44,955 nt of DNA from a virus. Positions 1 through 7,872 of the stretch are shown piece by piece (positions within the stretch are counted from its first letter, which is position 1; the number at the start of each line of letters is the position of its first letter). Made by a program: the position numbers and the translations under genes. The stretch is from positions 1 to 44,955 of the IMG/VR virus record IMGVR_UViG_3300029448_000024; one strand, given 5' to 3'. The notes beneath the pieces were generated by a model. That model was not told the origin of the DNA, did not search any database, and was given only the letters and a program-made list of their open reading frames with translations.

Positions 1-28
1 AAAATCTTACGTCTTCTGCTGATGCCAT
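1..28 (-). CDS. Start of a CDS cut by the window edge
   Basis: An ATG on the minus strand at position 28 opens a frame reading MASAEDVRF that runs off the left edge. It lies just downstream of the terminator that closes the preceding minus-strand gene, where the next virion gene would be expected. Only nine codons are visible, so neither the product nor the reality of the gene can be judged. Confidence 0.35.
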
Positions 29-40
29 TGTGGTGGATTT

Positions 41-74
41 AAAAAAATAGGGGCAGGCCTATTCCCGCCCCTAT
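41..74 (-). terminator. Rho-independent terminator after the 377-aa gene
   Basis: On the minus strand an 11-position stem with one A-C mismatch (47-57 with 64-74, core ATAGGGGC/GCCCCTAT, loop AATAGG) is followed directly by seven T residues (the A run at 41-47). It sits 20 bp beyond the stop of the gene at 94-1227 and probably ends the long leftward late transcript. Confidence 0.85.
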
Positions 75-93
75 CCTATTTTACATTATGTGA

Positions 94-1227
94 TTACCAG
101 ACAAACTTCTGGGCTGCAGTAACGTTTGCGAGGTTGAACGCCTCGTCAATCGTACCATCACCAACTGCCAGTGCAGTGCTGCTATCAGCAAAGTACATGA
201 CCACTTGGTTCAGAGCTCCAGCAGGAGCAATACCAGAAGAGTTGGGCCAGTTGTGAGCGTACTCAACAGTGATCTTGTGGTACGCATTGTCCTCAACCGT
301 GTAGGTCTTAGGGCTCTTCGGGAGATACATTCTGTTGAAGTCAGCGTAACGGCCTCTGCAACGAATCTCTTCGCCGTGGACTTGCCAGTCATTACCAGTA
401 CCAAGGACCTGTGCAGTCGTAGTGACAGCAACGGTATTGTTACCAGTACCCACGATCTCGTTTCCATCCTTATCGAGGACAACAACGTCGAAGGTGAAGC
501 CAACGTGCTTAGACTGAAGGTCGAGAGACGTACCAGTACCGGTGTCGGTGGCAGTAACAAGCTTGCTCAACAAACCGTGACCATCAACAGCAACTTTACC
601 TGCAGAGCAGAAAGTAGCTTTAGTGGTGCAGTTGAACTCAACACTGATAGCTTTGTGGTTAGTAGTGTTGAAAGCTCCCAGAGGGAACGGATCAGTTCCG
701 CTAAGAATCGAGAAGTCGTTTCCAGACGGATCGTAGAAGCTGAGCTGGTCAGTAGGTGTAGTCCGGATAATGACCTTCAAGGTAACAGTGTTAACTGCTG
801 CATCGGTAAAGGTAGACGCAGGCGTAATCACCTGCTTGTGTCCTGCAGTTGCTTCGTAAGGATCGAACCGAACGCACTTGATGTTGCTAGTAGCAATCAT
901 AGGAGATGCGATAGGAAGACCGCCCGTACCCTGCACGAACTGGATGTTTTGGTACAACCAGAGAGGGTGAGCAACAGTAGCTTGGCTAAGCACTGCGTCA
1001 TCAGCAGCACCAGCGTCAGAAGTGTCAACTACTGCACCAGAAGCAGCAACAGTTTTTTCGTAAAGAGCACTGTCAATCCAGTTATCGCTGCCAGAGCCGT
1101 ACTGGTCTAAACTCCAGATGCCGATGTCAGCATTGGCCAAATCTCCGAATGAATCTGCTCCGTCTCCTCCATTAGCCTCCAAAGAGCCTATGTTAGAGAT
1201 GAAGACTTGAGATAAATTGGTTCCCAT
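94..1227 (-). CDS. Putative virion protein, 377 aa, family not recognised
   Basis: The 377-residue product is rich in Thr, Ala, Val, Gly and Asn with alternating hydrophobic/polar stretches, suggesting a beta-rich fold. There is no signal peptide or membrane segment. Gly/Asn/Thr-rich patches such as GTGNNTVAVTTTAQVLGTGN (about 260-279) are typical of fibre or decoration proteins. It is the last gene of the capsid run, after the two genes that follow the major capsid protein, and is closed by a strong terminator. The likely role is head decoration, fibre or connector-associated protein; this rests on position and composition only. Confidence 0.6.
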   Translation of the reverse strand: MGTNLSQVFISNIGSLEANGGDGADSFGDLANADIGIWSLDQYGSGSDNWIDSALYEKTVAASGAVVDTSDAGAADDAVLSQATVAHPLWLYQNIQFVQGTGGLPIASPMIATSNIKCVRFDPYEATAGHKQVITPASTFTDAAVNTVTLKVIIRTTPTDQLSFYDPSGNDFSILSGTDPFPLGAFNTTNHKAISVEFNCTTKATFCSAGKVAVDGHGLLSKLVTATDTGTGTSLDLQSKHVGFTFDVVVLDKDGNEIVGTGNNTVAVTTTAQVLGTGNDWQVHGEEIRCRGRYADFNRMYLPKSPKTYTVEDNAYHKITVEYAHNWPNSSGIAPAGALNQVVMYFADSSTALAVGDGTIDEAFNLANVTAAQKFVW

Positions 1228-1263
1228 TATTTCTATATTTTTTTGTGGGATTAAACGTCAAAT

Positions 1264-2427
1264 TTATTCACTCTCTAGGACTTCCCTAGATTGTGAGTTA
1301 TACCTCGGGTCCGATATGGCCTCTAGTATGCTTTGCACTGTCATCTCCACGATCTCTTGATGAGTGTGGGGAGCCAGCTCACAACCTATGCCTAAAGCAT
1401 TGCTCATAGACTTAGGTTGTCTAATGTATTTAATATTGACAAATGTAGTGAAAAAACTGTTGTCACTATATACGTCGATAAAGTTTTCCTCCATCGTGTA
1501 CTTAATGCTATCATAAGTACTCGTGTTAAATGGGTCACCTAATAGTGCGAGTATGTCGTCGTGTTGTGAGTACGACATCTTTGCTCTCTGGTTCTCTCCA
1601 GGGACTGCGCTGTTACCGTCGTACGCTCTGTAGGTAACCTGACTTGTTGCGGGAAGTGTAAAGTCTACTTCTGTATAAGGGTTGTCACCTCCAAGTGGGT
1701 TGTACCACACTCCAGTCAAAGTGCCTGTAACCAAAGGACCAGTAAACAAGTAGATAATCTCGTTCGAGTGTGCCGTCGGAGTTACCTCGTGGGATACCAG
1801 CGAGTTGATATCGTATGTAGGGAACAGGCTAGAGTTGTCCGTAGGGAAGTCAGGGTCAGATGCAACAATAGCTATGTCCCCGATTAGGTCAGAGGCATAG
1901 TTGTTCTCATCCATTAAGTCTTGGGTCTCTAACCCAACACTTGCTGCAAGTCCGTCTGCACTAACTTGTATAATAGGTGTCCCGTTTACGTTAACCGACA
2001 GTAAGATGTACCCCTCTGTTGGAGGAGTGAGGGATAACTTTCCTACGCTGTAGGTGTACGTTGAAGTCTGTGGGGTTACGGTCTGCGCGCAGTCGTAGAA
2101 CCCGTCATGATACGCATTAACTAGGAACATGTAGTCGTTAGGGAGAGGTGCCCTATCTACAAAGAACCCAGTGATAGACGGCCCGTAGTAGAAGCACTTG
2201 AGTCGTGCCTCCACTACTAGGGCTCGTAAATCGTCTATCCTTTTCTGAGATTGCTCAAAGCCATCACGGTACTTATTACCCGTTGGGGAATAGCGTTGTT
2301 TGATGAACCGATGCATTGCATTGTTCAACTCGTGATCTATCTCCTGTGGGAGAAGGTTGTCAACCTGGAAGGATGCAATCTTTTGCACCCCAAGGTTAAC
2401 TGCTATGTGCATCTCTTCTATGGTCAT
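1264..2427 (-). CDS. Putative head-tail connector / adaptor (ring) protein
   Basis: The 387-aa protein starts with a helical segment (LLPQEIDHELNNAMHRFIKQ, about 25-44) followed by a long mixed alpha/beta body. This N-terminal pattern recalls proteins coded just after the capsid gene in phages of Bacteroidota, which act as head-completion or ring proteins on the portal. It overlaps the upstream gene by 4 bp, so the two are translationally coupled. No enzymatic motif is visible. The structural role is inferred from position and length. Confidence 0.6.
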   Translation of the reverse strand: MTIEEMHIAVNLGVQKIASFQVDNLLPQEIDHELNNAMHRFIKQRYSPTGNKYRDGFEQSQKRIDDLRALVVEARLKCFYYGPSITGFFVDRAPLPNDYMFLVNAYHDGFYDCAQTVTPQTSTYTYSVGKLSLTPPTEGYILLSVNVNGTPIIQVSADGLAASVGLETQDLMDENNYASDLIGDIAIVASDPDFPTDNSSLFPTYDINSLVSHEVTPTAHSNEIIYLFTGPLVTGTLTGVWYNPLGGDNPYTEVDFTLPATSQVTYRAYDGNSAVPGENQRAKMSYSQHDDILALLGDPFNTSTYDSIKYTMEENFIDVYSDNSFFTTFVNIKYIRQPKSMSNALGIGCELAPHTHQEIVEMTVQSILEAISDPRYNSQSREVLESE

Positions 2428-3230
2428 TTAACCTCTTTGAGTTGAGCTCTCATGGCGTTTACTGCGCCAGAGTTCTTCTTGTTGTTAAAGTAAATGATGG
2501 CATCTGTCATGTTCTCTCCGATGGTTTCGTCACCGTAGATCACCTGGTTTCCAATTGTGCGGAGCACTCCCTTCTCTACCATCTCTTCTAATTCTGCACG
2601 AACGTCGAGATTTTTGTCAGTACTGTGCTTAAGGAAAGCCGCCGGCTTATCGTTCTTAATGCTATACATCTGGTTCTCAACTTCCATGTCGGTCATCTTA
2701 TCAGGGGTAGAACCCTTAACAAGGACACGCAACAGCCTGCGCATCTTCTCAAAGTCAGACGAGATCTTGATGAACTCTTTGTCTGCTTCTTTCTTGACCT
2801 TCACCTCAGCATTTTTCTTAAGCAAGTCACGTTGCGGATCGTAGATGTAGAAACGTTTCTGGCCATCAGCCTTCATCTGGGATTCAGACTCTGCAACTTG
2901 TCTATGCTTGAGGCACCACTTGTAGGTGATGTAATCCATGACATTTTCAGGATTACCTTCCTCATCTGTAGTAATGTCTAGTTCTGCTCCTTCGAACGGA
3001 ACCTTCAATGACATACTGGCCCAAAACTCTTTTTCTTGTTTGGGCCATGCTTCGTGTCCGGGCGGGACATCTAAGATGCGAGACAAGAGTTTGTGGGACT
3101 CTTCTCCTTCTACACCTCGTAATGGTTGCCTACCGATATAGATACTACCGATTGCAACCTTGGCGCCTGCTCTTATCTCTTTAGGTAAGTGATTCAGGAC
3201 TTCTTTTCTGCGGATAAATATTTTGCGCAT
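2424..3230 (-). CDS. Conserved-looking virion-region protein downstream of the capsid gene
   Basis: The 268-aa product has a basic N-terminus (MRKIFIRRKEVLNHLPKEI) and a charged helical middle with many Lys and Glu (about 125-165). A C-terminal segment contains AELEEMVEKGVLRTIGNQVI (about 212-231) and looks like a small helical hairpin. There is no signal peptide or transmembrane helix. It is the first gene after the major capsid protein and is separated from it by a 130-bp gap with a hairpin and a short direct repeat, so it may have its own promoter. A head-completion or internal structural role is likely, but I do not recognise the family. Confidence 0.55.
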   Translation of the reverse strand: MRKIFIRRKEVLNHLPKEIRAGAKVAIGSIYIGRQPLRGVEGEESHKLLSRILDVPPGHEAWPKQEKEFWASMSLKVPFEGAELDITTDEEGNPENVMDYITYKWCLKHRQVAESESQMKADGQKRFYIYDPQRDLLKKNAEVKVKKEADKEFIKISSDFEKMRRLLRVLVKGSTPDKMTDMEVENQMYSIKNDKPAAFLKHSTDKNLDVRAELEEMVEKGVLRTIGNQVIYGDETIGENMTDAIIYFNNKKNSGAVNAMRAQLKEVK

Positions 3231-3255
3231 GATTAATTGTTCTTTTGGAGTTTAG

Positions 3256-3300
3256 AAAGAATAACTAAGCTGTTCTTTTGTAAGAAGAATAACTTAAGCT
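3256..3300. repeat. Short direct repeat in the gap after the capsid gene
   Basis: AAGAATAACTAAGCT at 3256-3271 recurs almost unchanged as AAGAATAACTTAAGCT at 3285-3300, 29 bp on. The copies sit between the stop of the capsid gene and the start of the 268-aa gene, in AT-rich DNA. They could be paired binding sites or a promoter region for the genes to the left; no function is shown. Confidence 0.45.
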
Positions 3301-3313
3301 TTTGTTGGTAAGC

Positions 3314-3343
3314 GGAGGGGACCACTCATTAGCAGCCCCCTCC
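3314..3343 (-). terminator. GC-rich hairpin after the major capsid gene
   Basis: On the minus strand GGAGGGG and CCCCTCC form a perfect 7-bp stem about 20 bp past the capsid stop codon. It lacks a T run immediately after the stem, so it may be a partial terminator or an mRNA-stabilising 3' hairpin that raises capsid expression relative to the downstream genes. Confidence 0.5.
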
Positions 3344-3362
3344 TATGCAAACCAAACACAAA

Positions 3363-4796
3363 TTACGATGCCACACACTGGAGATCGAGCGAGGTATCGA
3401 ATCTGCGGAGCAGGATACCAGCCGTCTTCAACATGTGTACAGATGCACCGTCTATGTCACTAGCGCGGGTGTCAGTTTCTGCGAAGCCCTTCGGCACAAC
3501 AGAACCAGCAACACACCAGCGCAACATTTCACGACCCTTCTTATTGATCATCTGGAGATTGTTTTCTCCGTCGTAAGAAGACTGGTCGACAAACGTCATT
3601 CTGTAGGATTCCAGCGGCAAGCCAGTCTCAGGGTGCTTCTTAGAAGCCTGAGCGACAGGACCGTGGTCAAACAACGGAACCTTAACCACATTCACGCGGT
3701 GACCATCAATGTGGTCGTAAGACGTGAAGTAACCAGTGATACCCAAGCTACGACCGCTGCCGGTGATAAACTTAGACTCAGTGGTCTGGAGGTATCTGTT
3801 GTTCGTATCGCTGTAGTAGTTACGCAAAGCTCTGTCGAACTCACGTGCACCACCAATACCAGTGAAGAGAGTAACCTGCTTGTCCGTAGCATCAGTCATG
3901 CCGTAGAACAAGTCACCAATGGTGTTCTCAATCTTCTTCTGGGTCAACGTAGAGTAGGTGTCCTTGTTGATGATTTGCTCAAACAGACCAGGACCAGCAA
4001 GAACTGGCTGTCCGTTTTCGTCAATCATGTTGTTAACACCGTCGCTACCGTAGGTCTTCTGACCATACCAGTAGTACATTTCACACTCTTCCTTAAACTT
4101 GAGCATGTGGCGGTACTCTTCGTAGTCCATCCACAACTTGGTAGAAGAACCTTCCTTGAGCGGGAGCTCGAACTGAGCGACATAATCCTTAGCGTTACCA
4201 GACATGTGGTAAGACTTACGAACCGTACCGATCTTAGAACGAACGAGGCCAGGTGCCGTCCAGTTGGAAGCGTTACCTCTCGAGAAGTCGATTCCCACAG
4301 AAGCGAACAGCATTCCGAACAAAGCACCGTTAGCTACGTCAGCAGCAGGCATGCTAGCTTGGTCAGGAGAAACCAGTCTCAGAGTGTACTCATAACCACC
4401 AGACACAGGCTTGGGCTCATCCATGATGCGAGCGAGCACACCAGACTGAGACACGAGAGTGTAGGGGAATATGAAGAACTTGTCCGGGAAGGTCAGCTTG
4501 AAGAGTTGTCCGTTAGCGCCTTGTGCAGCCGTCAAGTTGGTTACATTAGACACGGGGCGGACATTCACTTCGTGAGTTTTCACACGGTACTCATACTCAA
4601 AGCGGTCGATGGAGCGAGTGTTACCCACACCTTCCGTCATGAAGGACAGGGGGAACTTCTTCTCCTCGCGCCCTGCGAGGTGAGTAATAATAGGAGAGAG
4701 CTCTTCGGGCTTCTCCATAAGAGCATTGACCAACGAGTTGGTGTCGGTCATCTGCTGGTCGTTGTAGTACGTTTTCAGTACTTGCGTTAAAGCCAT
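3363..4796 (-). CDS. Major capsid protein (putative)
   Basis: The 477-aa product is the size expected of HK97-fold capsid proteins of crAss-like phages (roughly 480-500 aa). It is preceded in the transcript by the acidic, Gln-rich scaffold-like gene, and before that by portal and terminase, which is the classical order. The body is rich in Tyr, Phe and Gly with loops such as GSGRSLGITGYFTSYDHID (about 336-354), and has no signal peptide or membrane segment. Codon use is noticeably more GC-rich and regular than its neighbours, as expected for a very highly expressed protein. No sequence motif is diagnostic by eye, so the call rests on context, size and codon bias. Confidence 0.8.
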   Translation of the reverse strand: MALTQVLKTYYNDQQMTDTNSLVNALMEKPEELSPIITHLAGREEKKFPLSFMTEGVGNTRSIDRFEYEYRVKTHEVNVRPVSNVTNLTAAQGANGQLFKLTFPDKFFIFPYTLVSQSGVLARIMDEPKPVSGGYEYTLRLVSPDQASMPAADVANGALFGMLFASVGIDFSRGNASNWTAPGLVRSKIGTVRKSYHMSGNAKDYVAQFELPLKEGSSTKLWMDYEEYRHMLKFKEECEMYYWYGQKTYGSDGVNNMIDENGQPVLAGPGLFEQIINKDTYSTLTQKKIENTIGDLFYGMTDATDKQVTLFTGIGGAREFDRALRNYYSDTNNRYLQTTESKFITGSGRSLGITGYFTSYDHIDGHRVNVVKVPLFDHGPVAQASKKHPETGLPLESYRMTFVDQSSYDGENNLQMINKKGREMLRWCVAGSVVPKGFAETDTRASDIDGASVHMLKTAGILLRRFDTSLDLQCVAS

Positions 4797-4816
4797 AGTT
4801 TTCGAATTTTAGTTGT

Positions 4817-5914
4817 TTATTGTAATATGCTGCCGAGATCCAGTTGGTCGAAGTCGACGTTCCTGGAACTACGTTGTTGTTTGCGAGCACTCTTGACTCT
4901 CTCCTCATTTGAAATAATTCTATTTCTCAGATTGCGAGCTGCTTGAGTCTTCGCCTTTTTTTCGATTACACCGTTGAGATCAAACCCACTATACAGCATA
5001 TAATCTATAGCTAGTTTGACATCCGTTCCTGCTTCCTGATAATCCAGGTCACGTTGAGTTTCTCCATTATCACCTATAGGTTGGGATATATAATCGAAGA
5101 AGTTTGATTTCTCTCTATCTGGGATCTTAACACCAGCAAACTCGTTCCCTGATTCGATGTGGTCTGCGACCTCACCCCAGAACTGCTGCTGTTGTTCTTG
5201 TTGCTGTTCGTACTCCTGTTGCTGTTGGGCCATCAGTTGTTGCTGCTCCTCTTGTTGGAACTGAACAAGATGTTGTTTTGCTTTCTCAGCGTTGTTATAC
5301 AATCTCCCAGATGATTCATACGTTTCAATGGTGTCTTGTATGAATTCAGTATCGTGGCCTTTAGTCTGAAGGTACTGAGCCAACACTGCACGCTGCATGT
5401 TGACGTCGTCTTCTTTGACTTCGATAGCACTGTAGTCTATCTGTTGGCCCTGGCTTTGAAAGAACTCACGAGATTCACCTCCCGCTAGTACATAGTCAAG
5501 ATGTTGTTGAACCTCAGGGAATTGCTCGAACAGTGACTGCAGCTGATCTTCTGCTGCGTTTTGACTGATGTCTCTAACGAAGTTCGTAATGCCTTCAAGT
5601 GAGTCATCGTAGTCACCTTCTAATTCGAATCCCAATGTGCGGGCTACCTCGGCAGCTACACTAGCAGGTTCTCCATCTTCCTCTTCGTGCTCGTCTTCTA
5701 CGTAGGTTTCTTCTTCCTCAGGCTGCTCATAATAATCATCATCAGCATCTTCGTCCCCCACTTCTGGGTCTACGTTTTCGTCTTGCACTTCTTCCTCAAC
5801 TTCTTGAGGAACTTCTTCGACGACGTCTTGGACGTCCTCTACTGTTTCGACCCCATCACCGATCACATTGTCAAGTGTCAGAGAGTCAATATTTAACTTG
5901 TCGTCTGGTTGCAT
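4817..5914 (-). CDS. Scaffold-like acidic, Gln-rich head assembly protein
   Basis: The 365-aa protein has a very acidic N-terminal quarter (runs of Asp/Glu between about 25 and 85). A helical, Gln-rich coiled-coil region follows at about 215-245 (QQQQ runs), and the C-terminus is basic (about 325-355, KARRK-like residues). An acidic start, a helical centre and a basic capsid-contacting end are the hallmarks of phage scaffolding proteins. It is encoded immediately upstream of the major capsid gene with only 20 bp between them. No protease motif was seen, so a fused maturation protease is unlikely. The role is to template procapsid assembly inside the shell. Confidence 0.7.
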   Translation of the reverse strand: MQPDDKLNIDSLTLDNVIGDGVETVEDVQDVVEEVPQEVEEEVQDENVDPEVGDEDADDDYYEQPEEEETYVEDEHEEEDGEPASVAAEVARTLGFELEGDYDDSLEGITNFVRDISQNAAEDQLQSLFEQFPEVQQHLDYVLAGGESREFFQSQGQQIDYSAIEVKEDDVNMQRAVLAQYLQTKGHDTEFIQDTIETYESSGRLYNNAEKAKQHLVQFQQEEQQQLMAQQQQEYEQQQEQQQQFWGEVADHIESGNEFAGVKIPDREKSNFFDYISQPIGDNGETQRDLDYQEAGTDVKLAIDYMLYSGFDLNGVIEKKAKTQAARNLRNRIISNEERVKSARKQQRSSRNVDFDQLDLGSILQ

Positions 5915-5985
5915 GTCTACAAATTTAATTAGTTAATTAGCTTGTTTCTTGTAAAATTATTTTTTACAAAAGCCCTTATAATATA

Positions 5986-7872
5986 TCACTTCCGTAATCT
6001 GAAGTACTTTCGCATTGGTCCTCCGTGGCGTTGTTTTTGTCTTTCAAAGAAGTTTGGCTTGGGGGGAGCGAAGTAGTAATTACGTAAGTTATCCTGTTTA
6101 ATACCCCTCATACTCTCTCTAAATTCTAGTCGTGCGTTCTTTTCGTCTGTTCGTCTATTATGACCTTTATACCACACGTCCTCAAGGGTAGCTTCTCCTG
6201 CGCCGTAAGCTTTACCTGGGGCAGGTCCTTCTATCAAATCGCCCATGTACAGCATGTCTTGCTGCGTCCCAGTTAAGGTGTCGGCTCTAGATGTGCCTTC
6301 TGACCGCTGTAGGCCTCTTATAAATTCAGGAGTCTCTAGCCCCATATAAGATGACAAACTATCTACTCTATTGGCTGCAGTCAAAGTCGAGGGCTTGTCG
6401 TACATGTATTTACCTCGACCAACTCCAGGAACCAGCTGGCCGTACGTAGTAGATGTGGAGTCTTTGTCCTTTACTATTTGCACAGCATTAGGCTGCATTC
6501 TTTGTCGCGACCCAGTTTCGTGGTAGGCAATAGTATCTCTAACTGACCCTGCATCTAATATACCCTGCCTGTGCTCAGAGATGAGATCCATGGCACTCAA
6601 CGTAAGAGTATCCCCAAACTGGTCAGGTCCGTATTCTCTGTCTATAAAGTCCATGGTGTCTTGGAACTTTATGCCCCCGGTTTGCTTAATTTGTTTGTAG
6701 CCTCTAAGCCAGTGCGGAGTAGCTGAATATGCTTTAAGCCTGGGATCTCCTAATTTAATTAATTCCTTCGGAGTTTGTATAAATGGATTTCCAGTAGGAA
6801 AAGCTCCAACACCCTTCATAGGGGCTCCTTTAAGTGTCAGTACAACTCCGTCTTTACCGCCACCATAGGAGCTAATAACCTTTTTTATTCCGTCACTATG
6901 ACCGAAATAAGGTTGAGGATAAGCCCCGTCGTTTTTTGACCTTACTACACCACTAGACCTCAAATCGTCAAGCCCTTCCTTTCCGACACCCCTAACCCAT
7001 GTAGACTCGTCAACTGGTATAGACTTTCTTGCAAAAGGATTTATCTTGTACGTATTTTTTGCTGCCGATTTTAATGGAGCTTTTAGCAACGAACCTACTC
7101 CTAACAGATCTTCTACGTTAGCTCCTGAGTATTCTACTCTTCCTGAGGGAGGCAGGCGTAAATCACTGTACGGGTTAAATGCTTCTTGATCTTGTAGTTC
7201 GGGCATAGACACTCGGGTGTTGTCTTGTACTCCCCCTGACTGCATCTTCCTAGGTACGTACTGCAGTTGATTCTCTCCAAAGTATCCTGTGGGATTAGCT
7301 ATCATCTTGCGCTCAGGGCTAAGCATCTGAGACATGAACTCTAGCTTAACTGTGGGGTGTTCTTTGGACTTAAGTAGCATCCCAGTTTCATGGTCTACTG
7401 AAGGATAGTGTCCTGTAGCGTCAGGCTTGTAGCCGAGTTCTTGGGCTCTGGCCATGTTATAGTCACCGCCTGATTGCATGTTAGCAGGAGTCTCAATGAC
7501 CGTCCCCCGCTGAGGACCGGTGGGGAGGTTTTGCACACCAGGTGGTACATTCTCGTATGACTTGACTAAGTGTCCCTGCTCGTCGTACTTCTCTATGTTG
7601 ATCGGAGATTTCATTCCGACCGTATTGAATGGGGTATTAGGAGGGACATTAGGGAATATCATACTTTGAGAAATGTCCCCAGCCTGATGTGCAGGTCTCA
7701 ATCCTTGCTGTTGTTGCTGCGGTGTTTGCGCAACCTGTATATTATTTTGTTGCTCGAATTGCCCAAGTAGGTCAATACCCATGTCGTACGCCTTGAAGAC
7801 ATCCAGGATAGAGCCTGGATACTCAGACTGCCTGTGCCTCATCAACAACTGTCTTCTAGTAGCGTTGTCCAT
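5986..7872 (-). CDS. 628-aa virion-region protein with repeated Gln-x-Gly-Gly motifs
   Basis: The gene lies between portal and scaffold and overlaps the portal stop by one base. The product has a short helical N-terminus (about 1-45), a Pro/Gln-rich linker (50-150), and scattered short motifs NMQSGGD, KMQSGGV and KQTGGIK. It ends in the basic tail RHGGPMRKYFRLRK. Similar M/Q-x-GG motifs recur in large proteins of Bacteroidota phages as I recall them; here they separate otherwise unlike segments and might be processing sites or anchors. No catalytic signature is visible. A minor head protein is the best guess, without family-level support. Confidence 0.55.
   Translation of the reverse strand: MDNATRRQLLMRHRQSEYPGSILDVFKAYDMGIDLLGQFEQQNNIQVAQTPQQQQQGLRPAHQAGDISQSMIFPNVPPNTPFNTVGMKSPINIEKYDEQGHLVKSYENVPPGVQNLPTGPQRGTVIETPANMQSGGDYNMARAQELGYKPDATGHYPSVDHETGMLLKSKEHPTVKLEFMSQMLSPERKMIANPTGYFGENQLQYVPRKMQSGGVQDNTRVSMPELQDQEAFNPYSDLRLPPSGRVEYSGANVEDLLGVGSLLKAPLKSAAKNTYKINPFARKSIPVDESTWVRGVGKEGLDDLRSSGVVRSKNDGAYPQPYFGHSDGIKKVISSYGGGKDGVVLTLKGAPMKGVGAFPTGNPFIQTPKELIKLGDPRLKAYSATPHWLRGYKQIKQTGGIKFQDTMDFIDREYGPDQFGDTLTLSAMDLISEHRQGILDAGSVRDTIAYHETGSRQRMQPNAVQIVKDKDSTSTTYGQLVPGVGRGKYMYDKPSTLTAANRVDSLSSYMGLETPEFIRGLQRSEGTSRADTLTGTQQDMLYMGDLIEGPAPGKAYGAGEATLEDVWYKGHNRRTDEKNARLEFRESMRGIKQDNLRNYYFAPPKPNFFERQKQRHGGPMRKYFRLRK

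Noticed and set aside
205-1110. A 301-codon plus-strand frame opposite the 377-aa virion gene
   Set aside because: Shadow of the minus-strand gene; the translation is Arg/Ser/Val-rich low-complexity and would put a lone reversed gene inside the late transcript.
3345-4790. A 481-codon open frame on the plus strand opposite the capsid gene
   Set aside because: It is an exact shadow of the strongly codon-biased capsid gene. Its translation is Arg/Ser/Val/His-rich with no domain pattern, the usual result of reading the reverse of a biased gene.
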